Below are positions 35,551 to 45,290 of a DNA stretch of 64,000 nucleotides, piece after piece (within the stretch, counting starts at the first letter, position 1; each line of letters starts with the position of its first letter). The position numbers were made by a program, and so were the translations under genes. Below the pieces are notes generated by a model that worked only from the letters and a program-made list of their open reading frames with translations, was not told the DNA's origin and made no database searches. This DNA comes from an uncultured Clostridium sp. (lineage in GTDB: Bacteria > Bacillota > Clostridia > Clostridiales > Clostridiaceae). The stretch covers positions 21,841-85,840 of the forward strand of contig NZ_CAMQZG010000008.1 in NCBI RefSeq assembly GCF_947039605.1, read 5' to 3'.

Positions 35551-37734
35551 TTAGTTATATTTATTTATTACCTCATAAAAATCTTCTCTAATTTTTATTC
35601 CATCAAGTTCTTTAAGACTTATCTTAACAGTACCACCAACAACCATATTCTTTTTAATCTCTATATCAGTTTCAATTTTCTTTTTTTCGTTAATAGTATC
35701 CCAAATAAACACACTCTTACCATTTAAACGGTTAGATATTTTAATCATATTAACTATACTTTGTTTATATCTTTTTTCTTTATTAAGTTCTTTGAGTTTA
35801 CTCTTAACTCGTCGATAACTTTCATTTACTTCACCAACAATAAGCATTCTATACTTTTCTAAAGCTATACTTCTCTCTTTTGCTCTTGGGAATTTTTCTA
35901 TCTTCCAATCAACTACTTTTGATATATAAAATTCATACGGTCTATCTAAATCTTTTTCAATTTTCAAAGGATTATACACACCTTTACTATCAACTCTAAA
36001 TAACCTTCTTGCCTCAACTTCTTCTTCTGTCACATATCTTAAATCAAATTTTTCATCTTTTTCTTTAAATATCTCTTTTACAAACTTATCTAAAACCCAT
36101 GTTTCACATTTTAATTTTTCTATATCATAAAGATATCTTGCTATTGTTTTCTCATCTATTAAATTTGAAATTTTCTTATTAGTAAGTTTCATATTTTTCA
36201 GATTTATTATACAAACCTCTTGGTTATAAACTTTTATAATACCTTTTATAAGTTTTTCTTTTCTTAAAATCGACTTAGCATTTTTAGAAAGAATACAACA
36301 AACTTCATCTGTATTTATATTTCCATTAACAACTAATTTATAATCTCTATATATGCAAGCATCCAATTTTAATTTATTAACCTGATTTTGAACTTCACCT
36401 TTAATCTTAACTCTCATACCTATATTCAGTTTTTTATCACCAATAGTTATATCTGTTACTTCACCAAATCCAACCTCTGGTCTTTGAAACTCATACTTAT
36501 CCTTAACTTCTTTTTCCTTAACCCCAATCCTCCTATACTTATATGAATAATCCCATAAAAGCTTACATTCATCATCACTCATAATTTCATTTAAAAGTTC
36601 TAAAAGACATATTGGCTCTTTATCTTTTATAATCTTAGTATTTTTTTCACCCAACTTAAATCTTTTATCCCTATCATTTACAAGTGACTCTAGAAGTTCT
36701 ATTGCTCTGCCTTTTTCTATAAAAGAATTACAATTAACTAAGCTATCATATACAAATTGATCACCACTTAGCTCTATGGCATTTTCCATATTGTGCATAT
36801 CATCTACAGCAACATAATATCTTGCTAACGCATAACTTAAATCATCAAGATACTCTTTCTTAATAGCCTTTTTAGTTGATTTAACTTTAAGGTCATTAAT
36901 AACTAAATCATCATTTAACACAACAATTATATTTTCCTTGTTTAAACTTAAAGTCTCTATTTTTTTATTATCATAAAACATTCTCTTTTCATTTACTATA
37001 AAGAACTCATCATTGCTTATCTCTATATTTACTTCCTCACTATTATTGACTCTTTGAACCTCACTTATAGCAACTTTATAATAGTCCTTAATATCACTAA
37101 TGTGATTAAAACTCCCATTATACGAATAACTCGACACTTCCTTTAGAAAACTTCTATCATAATAAAACCCAAGTCCTATAGCACTAAGTGATACTTGTCT
37201 TTTTCTTAATCTTTTAACTATATCAAAACAACTTTTTCTCTCAGCTTTTTGGTTATCTAGCTCTGCTATATATCCATCTGTAAATAAAATTATATGTTGC
37301 TTTACGCCCTCTATATCCATATCTTCAATTATTTCTTCAGTTCTTTTTAAAGCACTAGAAAGCACAGTATTTTCTCTTGAATAAACTTCTTCATCTATGT
37401 TCTTATATATTCTTGTTAACCTATATGAATTATCATCACACTTAATAGCCCTTGCAATAAGAGTAACATCTTTCTCTCCTGAATAAAGAATTATAGAAAC
37501 ATAGTTGTTTTCTTCTTTTTTCAAAACTTTCAAAGTCTCTTTCATGCTTTTTTTAAGCTTATCAATAACATCCCCCATACTCTTTGAAACATCAATTAAA
37601 AGTATATGGTGATTTATACAATTTGTTGATTCAGCATTTAACTTTAAAGAATAAAACTTACAATTTTTATTATTACTTTCGAACATCAAATTTTTTTGGC
37701 CTAAAAATTCAATATTAGTCCTTCCTACCTTCAT
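35551..37734 (-). CDS. VWA-domain protein, 726 residues
   Basis: A cytosolic protein with a von Willebrand factor A domain near the N-terminus (about residues 40-230): the MIDAS motif is LLIDVSKSMGD, and IILFTDG gives the second strand. It is followed by a long charged region of unknown fold. No signal peptide. I start at ATG 37734 (MKVGRTNIEF) because AGGAG is 8 bases upstream; the frame opens 13 codons earlier without a ribosome site. VWA proteins often pair with AAA ATPases or TerD-type proteins, but no such gene is adjacent. Function unknown. Confidence 0.8.
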   Translation of the reverse strand: MKVGRTNIEFLGQKNLMFESNNKNCKFYSLKLNAESTNCINHHILLIDVSKSMGDVIDKLKKSMKETLKVLKKEENNYVSIILYSGEKDVTLIARAIKCDDNSYRLTRIYKNIDEEVYSRENTVLSSALKRTEEIIEDMDIEGVKQHIILFTDGYIAELDNQKAERKSCFDIVKRLRKRQVSLSAIGLGFYYDRSFLKEVSSYSYNGSFNHISDIKDYYKVAISEVQRVNNSEEVNIEISNDEFFIVNEKRMFYDNKKIETLSLNKENIIVVLNDDLVINDLKVKSTKKAIKKEYLDDLSYALARYYVAVDDMHNMENAIELSGDQFVYDSLVNCNSFIEKGRAIELLESLVNDRDKRFKLGEKNTKIIKDKEPICLLELLNEIMSDDECKLLWDYSYKYRRIGVKEKEVKDKYEFQRPEVGFGEVTDITIGDKKLNIGMRVKIKGEVQNQVNKLKLDACIYRDYKLVVNGNINTDEVCCILSKNAKSILRKEKLIKGIIKVYNQEVCIINLKNMKLTNKKISNLIDEKTIARYLYDIEKLKCETWVLDKFVKEIFKEKDEKFDLRYVTEEEVEARRLFRVDSKGVYNPLKIEKDLDRPYEFYISKVVDWKIEKFPRAKERSIALEKYRMLIVGEVNESYRRVKSKLKELNKEKRYKQSIVNMIKISNRLNGKSVFIWDTINEKKKIETDIEIKKNMVVGGTVKISLKELDGIKIREDFYEVINKYN

Positions 37735-37868
37735 CACAATTTCTCCTAAACTATTACTACAAAATTCCTTCATTTTATTTAAATATATGAAGAATAGAAC
37801 TTTTTAATGTATTTTTTTGATTCTATATTATTTTTTAATATTTTAAAGAATCAAAATTTATAAAAAAT

Positions 37869-37898
37869 AAAAAGATTGCACTCTCATGCAATCTTTTT
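37869..37898 (-). terminator. Terminator of the YhgE/Pip tandem
   Basis: AAAAAGATTGCA/TGCAATCTTTTT hairpin, 10 bases after the last stop. Confidence 0.85.
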
Positions 37899-37907
37899 AC
37901 CTTATTT

Positions 37908-40067
37908 TTATAATCCTGATTCTTTAAATTTAGTTTCCATAAAGTGTGTTTGCTTATGAAGCAGTGGCTTTAAGAATCCAAGTAAGAAGAATACTCCTGC
38001 AAATATTAATAATGATATAACATCATTTTGCACATAACTCCAAATCGGACCTGCTATTGCCTCTCTAAATCCATCAAGCGCATATTTAAATGGCCATAAG
38101 AACTCAAGTTGTCTAAATATTTCTGGGTTTGTTTGAATTGGATATATAGCCCCAGACCCTGCAACTTGGAATACCATGATTACAACACATAATGCTTTTC
38201 CCATGCTTCCAAATAATGAAACAAGAGTATAAATTATCATTGTAAATGTGAATGAACATAGCCAAGCTATTCCCATCATAAGCCACATATTATAAGGACT
38301 AAAACCTAAAACAAATTTATCTCCAAGAGTTACTATAGTTGTCTGAACAAATGATAATGTTAAGAATAGTAACATCTTTCCAAAATGAACTTGTAAATGA
38401 TTAGGCTTATCCTCCTCATTGTTTTTTGCTTCTACTGTAAATAATGAAGTAAGTAAAAGTGAACCTACCCATATTGCAAGAACAGTATAGAATGGCATAA
38501 TTCCAACACCAAATGCAAAACTACCATAAATTTCTTCTTGTTTAACATTTATAGGTGAAGCTAAGAATGAAGAAATTTTCCCTGGATTTTTACTAAGCAT
38601 ATCTATCATTTTATTTAAATCTGCATCATTAACCTGCCCTGCTTTTTCTTGCAGTTCGTCAAGTGTATTTTTAAATCCATTAATCTTTGTCTTTAATTCA
38701 TTAGCTTTTGAAACTGTCATATCACTTGTTGAAATACCAAAGTTTGCAAGTGATTGAAGTTGTGGAACTAATGATTTACTGCTTTCTAACAATGAATTTG
38801 CATTGTTTAAACCTTGTGTAAGATTTGATGATAAATTATTTACAGTTGGAACCACACTTGAATACATGTTACTTGATAGTGCAGTTACACTATTCATAAG
38901 ATTTGTATTCATAGTTTGAAGTCCTGTAAGCTTAGCATTTACATCTGCTGCTTTAGCTTCCCCTTTTTCATATAAACCTTTTATAGAGCTAAGTTGATTT
39001 TGCTCTGCAACAATAAGAGCTTTTACATCATTTAGCTTTTGAATACCAGCTGAAATTATAGGATTTTTAAACTGATTATTTATTCCCTCTAAAAGATTTA
39101 TATTTTTATCAACTGCTGCTATAAGTTTATTTGTAACACCAATTGCATTATCAATTATAGCTTTTTGACTAGAATTATCACCCGCAGTATCACTTAACTG
39201 CTTTAACTGACCTATAAGATTGGATAATTCATTATTAGTATTTGTAATATTGGGAGTATTACTACTTATTGAACTAGCAACTGAATTTACATTATTCTGT
39301 GTTGAAGAAATAAGACTTTTACTAGCTTCAACTACTGATTGTAATGAATTTATTTGTCCTGTTATTTGAGGTAAATCATGTTTCATAATATCAAGATAAT
39401 TAGAAAGCTTTGTTGCACTCTCACTTGAATTATTTATGTTACCCTTTATCTCTGAAATTTTTGTATCAGCTGAATCCATAACACTTTTAAGCTGATTTAA
39501 AACTGGCTCACTAGTTTTAAGTTTTTTACCTAAACTATTTCCAAGTGCTATAGTTTGCTCATTAACTGCTTTTACAAAATTATCTGTAATCTGATTAGTT
39601 AACTGTTCATTTGCTACCTCTGTAATTTTTGTAGCAATAATATTAGTCTTATCATTAACTTTATATATTATTGTTGGTCTCATAGTATTAGCTGTTGTAA
39701 GTGATGCTAAATCTTGTGAAAAATCTTTTGGAATTATAATAAGTGCATAATACTTACCATCCCTAAGTTGTGCATCCCCAGCCTCTACAGTTGTAGGCTT
39801 CCAACCTATACTTGTATTGGTTTTAAGCTCATCCATAACTTGATCTCCAACATTCATAATCTTTCCATTAACTATTGTCCCCATATCTTCATTAACAACA
39901 CCAATAGCTATATTAGCTGTATTCACATATGGATTCCAGTTAGCTTTAAGAGTGATCCAAGCATATAGTGAAGGAATAAAACATATCCCAACTATAACAA
40001 GTATCGCCGCTCTATTCGTAAATATCTTTTTTAAATCTTTAGTAAAAATCTTAAATATCTTTTTCAT
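37908..40067 (-). CDS. YhgE/Pip-domain membrane protein (second of tandem)
   Basis: A 719-residue protein of the Pip/YhgE family (phage infection protein). One helix near residues 20-38, a long extracytoplasmic coiled-coil region rich in Asn/Ser/Leu (about 170-490), then about five helices at the C-terminus (from about 515) ending in FFLLGFLKPLLHK. It is paralogous to the gene upstream, 11 bases away, with the same start VFK/IFK...NRAAILVI. ABC2-type permease relationship is known. The role may be export of small lipophilic or wall molecules; not determined. Confidence 0.88.
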   Translation of the reverse strand: MKKIFKIFTKDLKKIFTNRAAILVIVGICFIPSLYAWITLKANWNPYVNTANIAIGVVNEDMGTIVNGKIMNVGDQVMDELKTNTSIGWKPTTVEAGDAQLRDGKYYALIIIPKDFSQDLASLTTANTMRPTIIYKVNDKTNIIATKITEVANEQLTNQITDNFVKAVNEQTIALGNSLGKKLKTSEPVLNQLKSVMDSADTKISEIKGNINNSSESATKLSNYLDIMKHDLPQITGQINSLQSVVEASKSLISSTQNNVNSVASSISSNTPNITNTNNELSNLIGQLKQLSDTAGDNSSQKAIIDNAIGVTNKLIAAVDKNINLLEGINNQFKNPIISAGIQKLNDVKALIVAEQNQLSSIKGLYEKGEAKAADVNAKLTGLQTMNTNLMNSVTALSSNMYSSVVPTVNNLSSNLTQGLNNANSLLESSKSLVPQLQSLANFGISTSDMTVSKANELKTKINGFKNTLDELQEKAGQVNDADLNKMIDMLSKNPGKISSFLASPINVKQEEIYGSFAFGVGIMPFYTVLAIWVGSLLLTSLFTVEAKNNEEDKPNHLQVHFGKMLLFLTLSFVQTTIVTLGDKFVLGFSPYNMWLMMGIAWLCSFTFTMIIYTLVSLFGSMGKALCVVIMVFQVAGSGAIYPIQTNPEIFRQLEFLWPFKYALDGFREAIAGPIWSYVQNDVISLLIFAGVFFLLGFLKPLLHKQTHFMETKFKESGL

Positions 40068-40078
40068 ACACTCACCTC

Positions 40079-42232
40079 CTATTCCCCAATTCCTGACTCT
40101 TCAAATTTCTCTTCAAATTTAGTTAACTTACCATGTAACTTAGGTTTAAAGAAATATCCTAAAAGTAAGAATATAATTGAAAACGTAGCGAGTGCAATCA
40201 AATCACTTGCCACATGAGAGAATATAGGTCCTGCAATTGCTTCTCTAAATACATTTACTGCATAACTAAAAGGCATTAAAGGTTCTATAATTCTAAAGAA
40301 TAATGGTAAAACTTGAATTGGATAAGTCCCACCAGTTCCTGCAATCTGAATAACCATTAAAACTATCGCAATAGCTTTTCCAAAGTTTCCAAAAATAGAA
40401 ACTAAAGTAAAGATTATAATACTGAAAGTTATAGCGGTTGCTATTGATACTCCAACTAATAATGGAACACTAGCTGCTTGAACTCCTAAAAGATACTTAT
40501 CTCCTAGTGCAACTATTATAGCCTGAATAATTGCTATAACCATAAATGTAAGTAACTTTCCAAAATATCTTTCTCTAATACTAATTTTCTCTAATCCTTC
40601 AAAATTAGGAGGATTAGTTTTTAAAAGTGAAGTTAGTAAAAGTGAACCAACCCAAAGTGCTAACACTGTATATATAGGTGTCATTCCTGAACCATAATTA
40701 TCAATTTTAAATATTGATTCTTGGTGTATATTAAATGGTGTTGAAATGAAATTACCCATAATAGCTGGATTTCCTTGAAGTACAGCTATCATTTGGTCTA
40801 AATTATCATTACTTATACTTCCAAGATTTTTTGCAAGTTCTGATATAACTCCAGTAAATTGATTTAATGTAGTTTTTAAACTTGCAGCTGTCCTTGCGGC
40901 CATCTGTGTATTTGAACTAGCTGAATTAACAACATCCTGAACTTTTCCTACAAGCCCATTAGCCTCATTTATAAGGCCTGCTGCTGTTTTAGTTGTATTT
41001 GAAAGGTTACTTCCTATTGATTGAAGTTGACCCTTTGTATTGTTGTTATAATTATCTATAGCATTTCCAAGTGAATTAGAAATTGAATTAGTTCCATCAG
41101 TTAAACCTGTAATAACTGATTCTTTAACTTTTCCTGCTTGGTCAATACTACCTGATGCAATTCCTAAACTTTTAATTTGATTAGAAACTGAATTCTTAAT
41201 ATTTGTAACATTAGTAATCATTTGTGTTACATACTTATTATTTACTGTCCCATTTATCTTTTCTAAGAAAGTAGTAATAGCACTCAGTGATGTCTCAACA
41301 TTAGTAAGTCTATTCTTTGCATTAGCAATTGTAGCCTTTGCTTGCTCTGCTGTAACATTATCTGTATTAAGACCTGCTAAAGAATTTTGAACATTTTGGA
41401 CATTCGCTTTCGCAGTACTTAAATTCACACTAATATTATTAAATGCTGAATTTAAAGTAGAATTTGTATTATCAATAATTGAACTTGTATTTACTGTAAT
41501 ACTTTGAACATTACTAAGACTTGAGCTAATTGCTGGCAATGCAGTTTTAACTGTATTTATATATGTCCCAAGACTAGTTGCTCCTGAACTAACACCATTT
41601 AAAACATTATTTATAAGTCCCATATTATTATTAATATTAATGATTGACTCTTTAAGATTAATTATATTTTGCTTATTCTCATTTAATTTATCACCAACCG
41701 CATTTAATTTTGTAAATAACTCTGAGTTAACAGATTCAACAAAACTCGTTTTAATTTGAGTGACTAATGTTTGTTCAGCAACTTCCGTAATTTTATTTGC
41801 TACCGGGTTTACCTTTGTATTAACTTTATAAATAATATCTGCTTTTGTAGGATTTTCTGTAGTTATACTAGCTAAACTTTCTGAAAAGTTTGCTGGAATT
41901 TCAATCATAGCATAATACTTACCATCAACAAGACCTACATTTCCTTCTTCCTTGCTCACAAACTTCCATCCAATTTTATCATTTGAATGAAGCTCATCTA
42001 TTATACCATCACCTATATTTATGTTTTTCCCTGCAAGTGTCGCACCTTTATCTTCATTAATGACCGCAACTGGTAGTGTTCCTGTATTTGAATACGGATC
42101 CCAAGCTGCTTTTATATTAATCCAAGCATACAAAGATGGAATAATGCAAAGCCCTACAATTATTAAAAGTGCTATTGGATTTGTAAAAATACTCTTAATA
42201 TCTCTTTTAAAAACTTTGAAAACATTCCTCAT
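40079..42232 (-). CDS. YhgE/Pip-domain membrane protein (first of tandem)
   Basis: A 717-residue paralogue of the preceding gene, with the same topology and the shared motif LYAWINIKAAWDPYSNTG near residue 35. Starts at ATG behind AGGAGGCGATGTTAC. The two probably form a heterodimeric or sequentially produced pair. The region 42236-42385 upstream holds the promoter. Confidence 0.88.
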   Translation of the reverse strand: MRNVFKVFKRDIKSIFTNPIALLIIVGLCIIPSLYAWINIKAAWDPYSNTGTLPVAVINEDKGATLAGKNINIGDGIIDELHSNDKIGWKFVSKEEGNVGLVDGKYYAMIEIPANFSESLASITTENPTKADIIYKVNTKVNPVANKITEVAEQTLVTQIKTSFVESVNSELFTKLNAVGDKLNENKQNIINLKESIININNNMGLINNVLNGVSSGATSLGTYINTVKTALPAISSSLSNVQSITVNTSSIIDNTNSTLNSAFNNISVNLSTAKANVQNVQNSLAGLNTDNVTAEQAKATIANAKNRLTNVETSLSAITTFLEKINGTVNNKYVTQMITNVTNIKNSVSNQIKSLGIASGSIDQAGKVKESVITGLTDGTNSISNSLGNAIDNYNNNTKGQLQSIGSNLSNTTKTAAGLINEANGLVGKVQDVVNSASSNTQMAARTAASLKTTLNQFTGVISELAKNLGSISNDNLDQMIAVLQGNPAIMGNFISTPFNIHQESIFKIDNYGSGMTPIYTVLALWVGSLLLTSLLKTNPPNFEGLEKISIRERYFGKLLTFMVIAIIQAIIVALGDKYLLGVQAASVPLLVGVSIATAITFSIIIFTLVSIFGNFGKAIAIVLMVIQIAGTGGTYPIQVLPLFFRIIEPLMPFSYAVNVFREAIAGPIFSHVASDLIALATFSIIFLLLGYFFKPKLHGKLTKFEEKFEESGIGE

Positions 42233-42389
42233 GTAACATCGCCTCCTCTTTTGTTTAATATTATAGTGTCTTCTTATTTAGTGAAATTTATTTAAAATAA
42301 ATTTTATTTCTTATATTAAATATATCAAAAATTAGTTTACAAGTAAACTAATTTACACTTAATAAAACCTTACTAACACTAAACACAAA

Positions 42390-42425
42390 AAAATAGCTTA
42401 CTAATCCGCATTAGTAAGCTATTTT
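42390..42425 (-). terminator. Terminator of antiporter 1
   Basis: AAATAGCTTACTAA/TTAGTAAGCTATTT hairpin with T-run on the minus strand. Confidence 0.85.
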
Positions 42426-42432
42426 ACTCTAT

Positions 42433-43665
42433 TTAATAAACTTTCTCTCTAGTTACCGTCTCATACTTATCAACTAAACTAGTATCATCTTCCCCATTGC
42501 CTTTATCATCATTTCTAAATATAAATTTAAGCATTACTGGTGTAACTATAGTAGTTACAACAACAACTATGACAACTGGTGCAAGAAACTTAGGATTCAT
42601 AAGCCCAACAGCTATCCCTTTACTTGCAACGATCAAGGCAACTTCACCTCTTGAAACCATTCCCGTTCCAATTTGGAAAGCCTCTTTATTATTATACTTA
42701 CAAAGTTTTGCACCTAAAGCACAACCAAATACTTTAGTTGTAACTGCTATTATTAAAAGTAACAATGTAAATAATACTATAGTACCATTCATCTCTGTAA
42801 GTTCAACTTTTATCCCAATACTCGCAAAGAATATAGGTGATAAAATCATATATGATAAGGTTTCAAATCTAGCATTTATATAATGTGTTTTTGCTGTATT
42901 CGATATAATCAGACCTGCTATAAAAGCACCTGTTATATCTGCTACTCCAAAGAACTCCTCAGCAACAAATGAAAGAAGTAAACATAATGCAAAAGCAACT
43001 ATAACAAATCTTCTTAAATCAGCCTTATAATTTGCAACCCACTTCATGAAAACAAAATGGAAAACAACCCCCATAATAGCGGCAAATACAAAGAATAAAA
43101 TTATCTTTAGAAGAACTATTCCCACATTTACAGAAGAATCTGCCATACTTGTTATCAAAGTAAGACCTATTATTCCAAGGATATCATCTATCAGTGCTGC
43201 TCCAAGTATTGTATTACCAGCTCTTGTATTAAGCTTACCAAGCTCTTTTAAAGTTTCAACAGTAATACTTACTGAAGTTGCAGTTAAAATAATCCCTATA
43301 AAAATATTTTCTAGCATAGCTTTTCCACCTACACCATCATTAAAGAAATGTGATACTATAAATCCCCCGATTAAAGGTAACAAAACTCCCATTATAGCAA
43401 CGCAAAATGAAACTTTCCCTGTCTTTTTAAGTTCTTTTATATCTGTTTCTAGTCCTGCTGTAAACATTAAAACTATAACTCCAAGTGACGCAATTTGCTG
43501 AATAAAATCAGTTTCATGCAAAATATCTAATGCTGCAGGTCCAAGTACAAGACCTGCAATTAAAGCCCCTACGACTTGTGGCATATGCAATTTTTTTGTA
43601 ATTAAGCCTAAAAGTTTAGTGCTTAGCAAAATAATTGCAATGTCTAGCAAAAATTTATGTGACAT
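42433..43665 (-). CDS. CPA2-family cation/proton antiporter (paralogue 1)
   Basis: A 410-residue membrane exchanger with about 12 helices. LITKKLHMPQVVGALIAGLVLGP is the family start, AALIDDILGI holds the acidic ion-binding pair, and ASIGIKVEL is conserved. It likely exchanges Na+ or K+ for protons. The protein is about 70 percent alike by eye to the one at 45291, so the two come from a duplication. No ligand-binding RCK domain follows. The gap 43666-44079 (about 410 bases) is AT-rich and I see no gene in it. Confidence 0.9.
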   Translation of the reverse strand: MSHKFLLDIAIILLSTKLLGLITKKLHMPQVVGALIAGLVLGPAALDILHETDFIQQIASLGVIVLMFTAGLETDIKELKKTGKVSFCVAIMGVLLPLIGGFIVSHFFNDGVGGKAMLENIFIGIILTATSVSITVETLKELGKLNTRAGNTILGAALIDDILGIIGLTLITSMADSSVNVGIVLLKIILFFVFAAIMGVVFHFVFMKWVANYKADLRRFVIVAFALCLLLSFVAEEFFGVADITGAFIAGLIISNTAKTHYINARFETLSYMILSPIFFASIGIKVELTEMNGTIVLFTLLLLIIAVTTKVFGCALGAKLCKYNNKEAFQIGTGMVSRGEVALIVASKGIAVGLMNPKFLAPVVIVVVVTTIVTPVMLKFIFRNDDKGNGEDDTSLVDKYETVTREKVY

Positions 43666-44079
43666 TACAATTGTCCCCCTTAAATTGAATTCTAAAGAAA
43701 ATTATATTCCTATTTTAACTTCTCTACAAACCCCCTTTTTATCCCTTTCTTTAGATTTCTATCTATTTTAATTCATTGTTACCTTTACATAGCTAAAATA
43801 CATTTCTATCCTCTGTGTACCTCTCTATACCTCCATTTTTTGTATTTATTAACAATTATTAACACTTTATTAAAGGTTTATATATTATTTTTTAATAAAT
43901 TTCTGATATTTCAACTTATATATTTCTGATTTCAAAAATATTATCTCATACTTCAACTGTTTTTCTTAATCAGAAACTATAAATTCACATAAACTTTATC
44001 TAATATTTTTTAATATCTATTAAAACTTGAAATTTGTATACTATAATAAGGAAAGATAAAAAATGATGGAGGTGAAATA

Positions 44080-44109
44080 TTGCTAAATAATAGCAATACA
44101 TATATATGA
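44080..44109 (+). CDS. Possible 9-codon leader peptide before the HxlR gene
   Basis: A TTG at 44080 sits right behind GGAGGTGAAATA and opens MLNNSNTYI, ending in TGA that overlaps the HxlR ATG as ATGA. The HxlR ATG itself has no ribosome site of its own at a usual distance (the GGAGG is 33 bases away). Translational coupling through this short frame would explain that. Confidence 0.4.
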   Translation: MLNNSNTYI

Positions 44110-44426
44110 TAATAAGAGATAAATTCACATGCCCACTAGAATTATCCCTAGATTTGATAAAAGGAAAATGGAAACCAATAATTATATGGATTTTAAGACA
44201 TGGACCATACCAATTATCATATCTTGAGAGAAATATAGAAGGTATTAATCAAAAAATGCTTATACAGCATTTAAAAGAATTAGCAGAATTTGATATAGTA
44301 GATAAAAAAGTCTATGATGGTTATCCATTAAAAGTAGAGTACTTTTTAACAGATTGGGGTAGAAGATACCTTGATGGACTTATTATTTTTCAACAAATAG
44401 GAAAAGAGTTCTTAGAACAGCAGTAG
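44106..44426 (+). CDS. HxlR-family transcriptional regulator
   Basis: A 106-residue winged-helix DNA-binding protein. CPLELSLDLIKGKWKPIIIWILRHG with the single cysteine near residue 9, and LERNIEGINQKMLIQHLKEL (recognition helix), are HxlR hallmarks. The cysteine may sense thiol-reactive compounds. It starts at ATG 44106, coupled to a short upstream frame. It lies between two antiporter genes and the PEBP-like gene, which it may regulate. Confidence 0.93.
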   Translation: MIIRDKFTCPLELSLDLIKGKWKPIIIWILRHGPYQLSYLERNIEGINQKMLIQHLKELAEFDIVDKKVYDGYPLKVEYFLTDWGRRYLDGLIIFQQIGKEFLEQQ

Positions 44427-44510
44427 TACTCTGTTCTTAGAACTCTTTATTATATAATTCAAATTTGGAATTTTAGATTTTTTTTAGTTTTGGTCTTTTA
44501 GGATTTTCTT

Positions 44511-45023
44511 TTACTCGTGTCTATATAATCCAGTTAAATGAGCTTGCTCTAAGATGTGACCTCTCATAGCACTGTAAAGATCATTTACAAAGAAGTTCTC
44601 TTCTAAGTTTAACTCACAGTCTAATGCATAAACTCTTAGCTCATATGTGTGTGTACAGTTAGGTGGAGCCATTCCGCCATATGCTGCTGCTTCTTCTCTT
44701 GATAAAGCATTTTCACCCATCATTGCTGCACCCCAGCTATTGATTCCTTGAAGGAAATCTGTTGCTGTAATACTTTCATTTTCTGCAACCTTAGTTCTTT
44801 TAAGATTTGCTCCTGCCCAGTGTACCCATGTGAATCCACATACTGGCATAGCATCATGGTCATCTAATACAAATGCAAAAGTTTTTGTTCCTTCTGGTGC
44901 TCCTTCTATTTCAAAATCTATTGATCTTGATGGCATTCCCTTTGTGAAATCTTCACCATGCTTACCGAACTTGTCCTCAAAGTGACCTTGTGCATTTATA
45001 GAGTTACTTAATATTTTCATCAT
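44511..45023 (-). CDS. YbhB/YbcL (PEBP-like) family protein
   Basis: A 170-residue cytosolic phosphatidylethanolamine-binding-like protein. VLDDHDAMPVCGFTWVHW is the DxD/H anion-binding pocket motif, and GGMAPPNCTHTYELRVYALD is the second family signature. Starts at ATG behind AGGAGG. Function of bacterial members is poorly known. Confidence 0.92.
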   Translation of the reverse strand: MMKILSNSINAQGHFEDKFGKHGEDFTKGMPSRSIDFEIEGAPEGTKTFAFVLDDHDAMPVCGFTWVHWAGANLKRTKVAENESITATDFLQGINSWGAAMMGENALSREEAAAYGGMAPPNCTHTYELRVYALDCELNLEENFFVNDLYSAMRGHILEQAHLTGLYRHE

Positions 45024-45290
45024 TGAAAATTCCTCCTCTTATGTTTATCTATTTTATTCTTAGTTGTCAATTTTACTCTGCTAATATTATTATTCATTAT
45101 TACAAGTCTTTTATACTTGTCTTAAAAGCAACTTGTGTGTCGCTTACAAATATTATTATATCCTACCTACAAATTTTTAAAAGTACCGACTTTTTTGTAA
45201 GTAACCTTTATTTGTGCTCTAACTCTAAAAATAAAAAAAGAAAAGCTACTATTCATGCTATTTCTAGCACTATAATAACTTTTCAAAATT

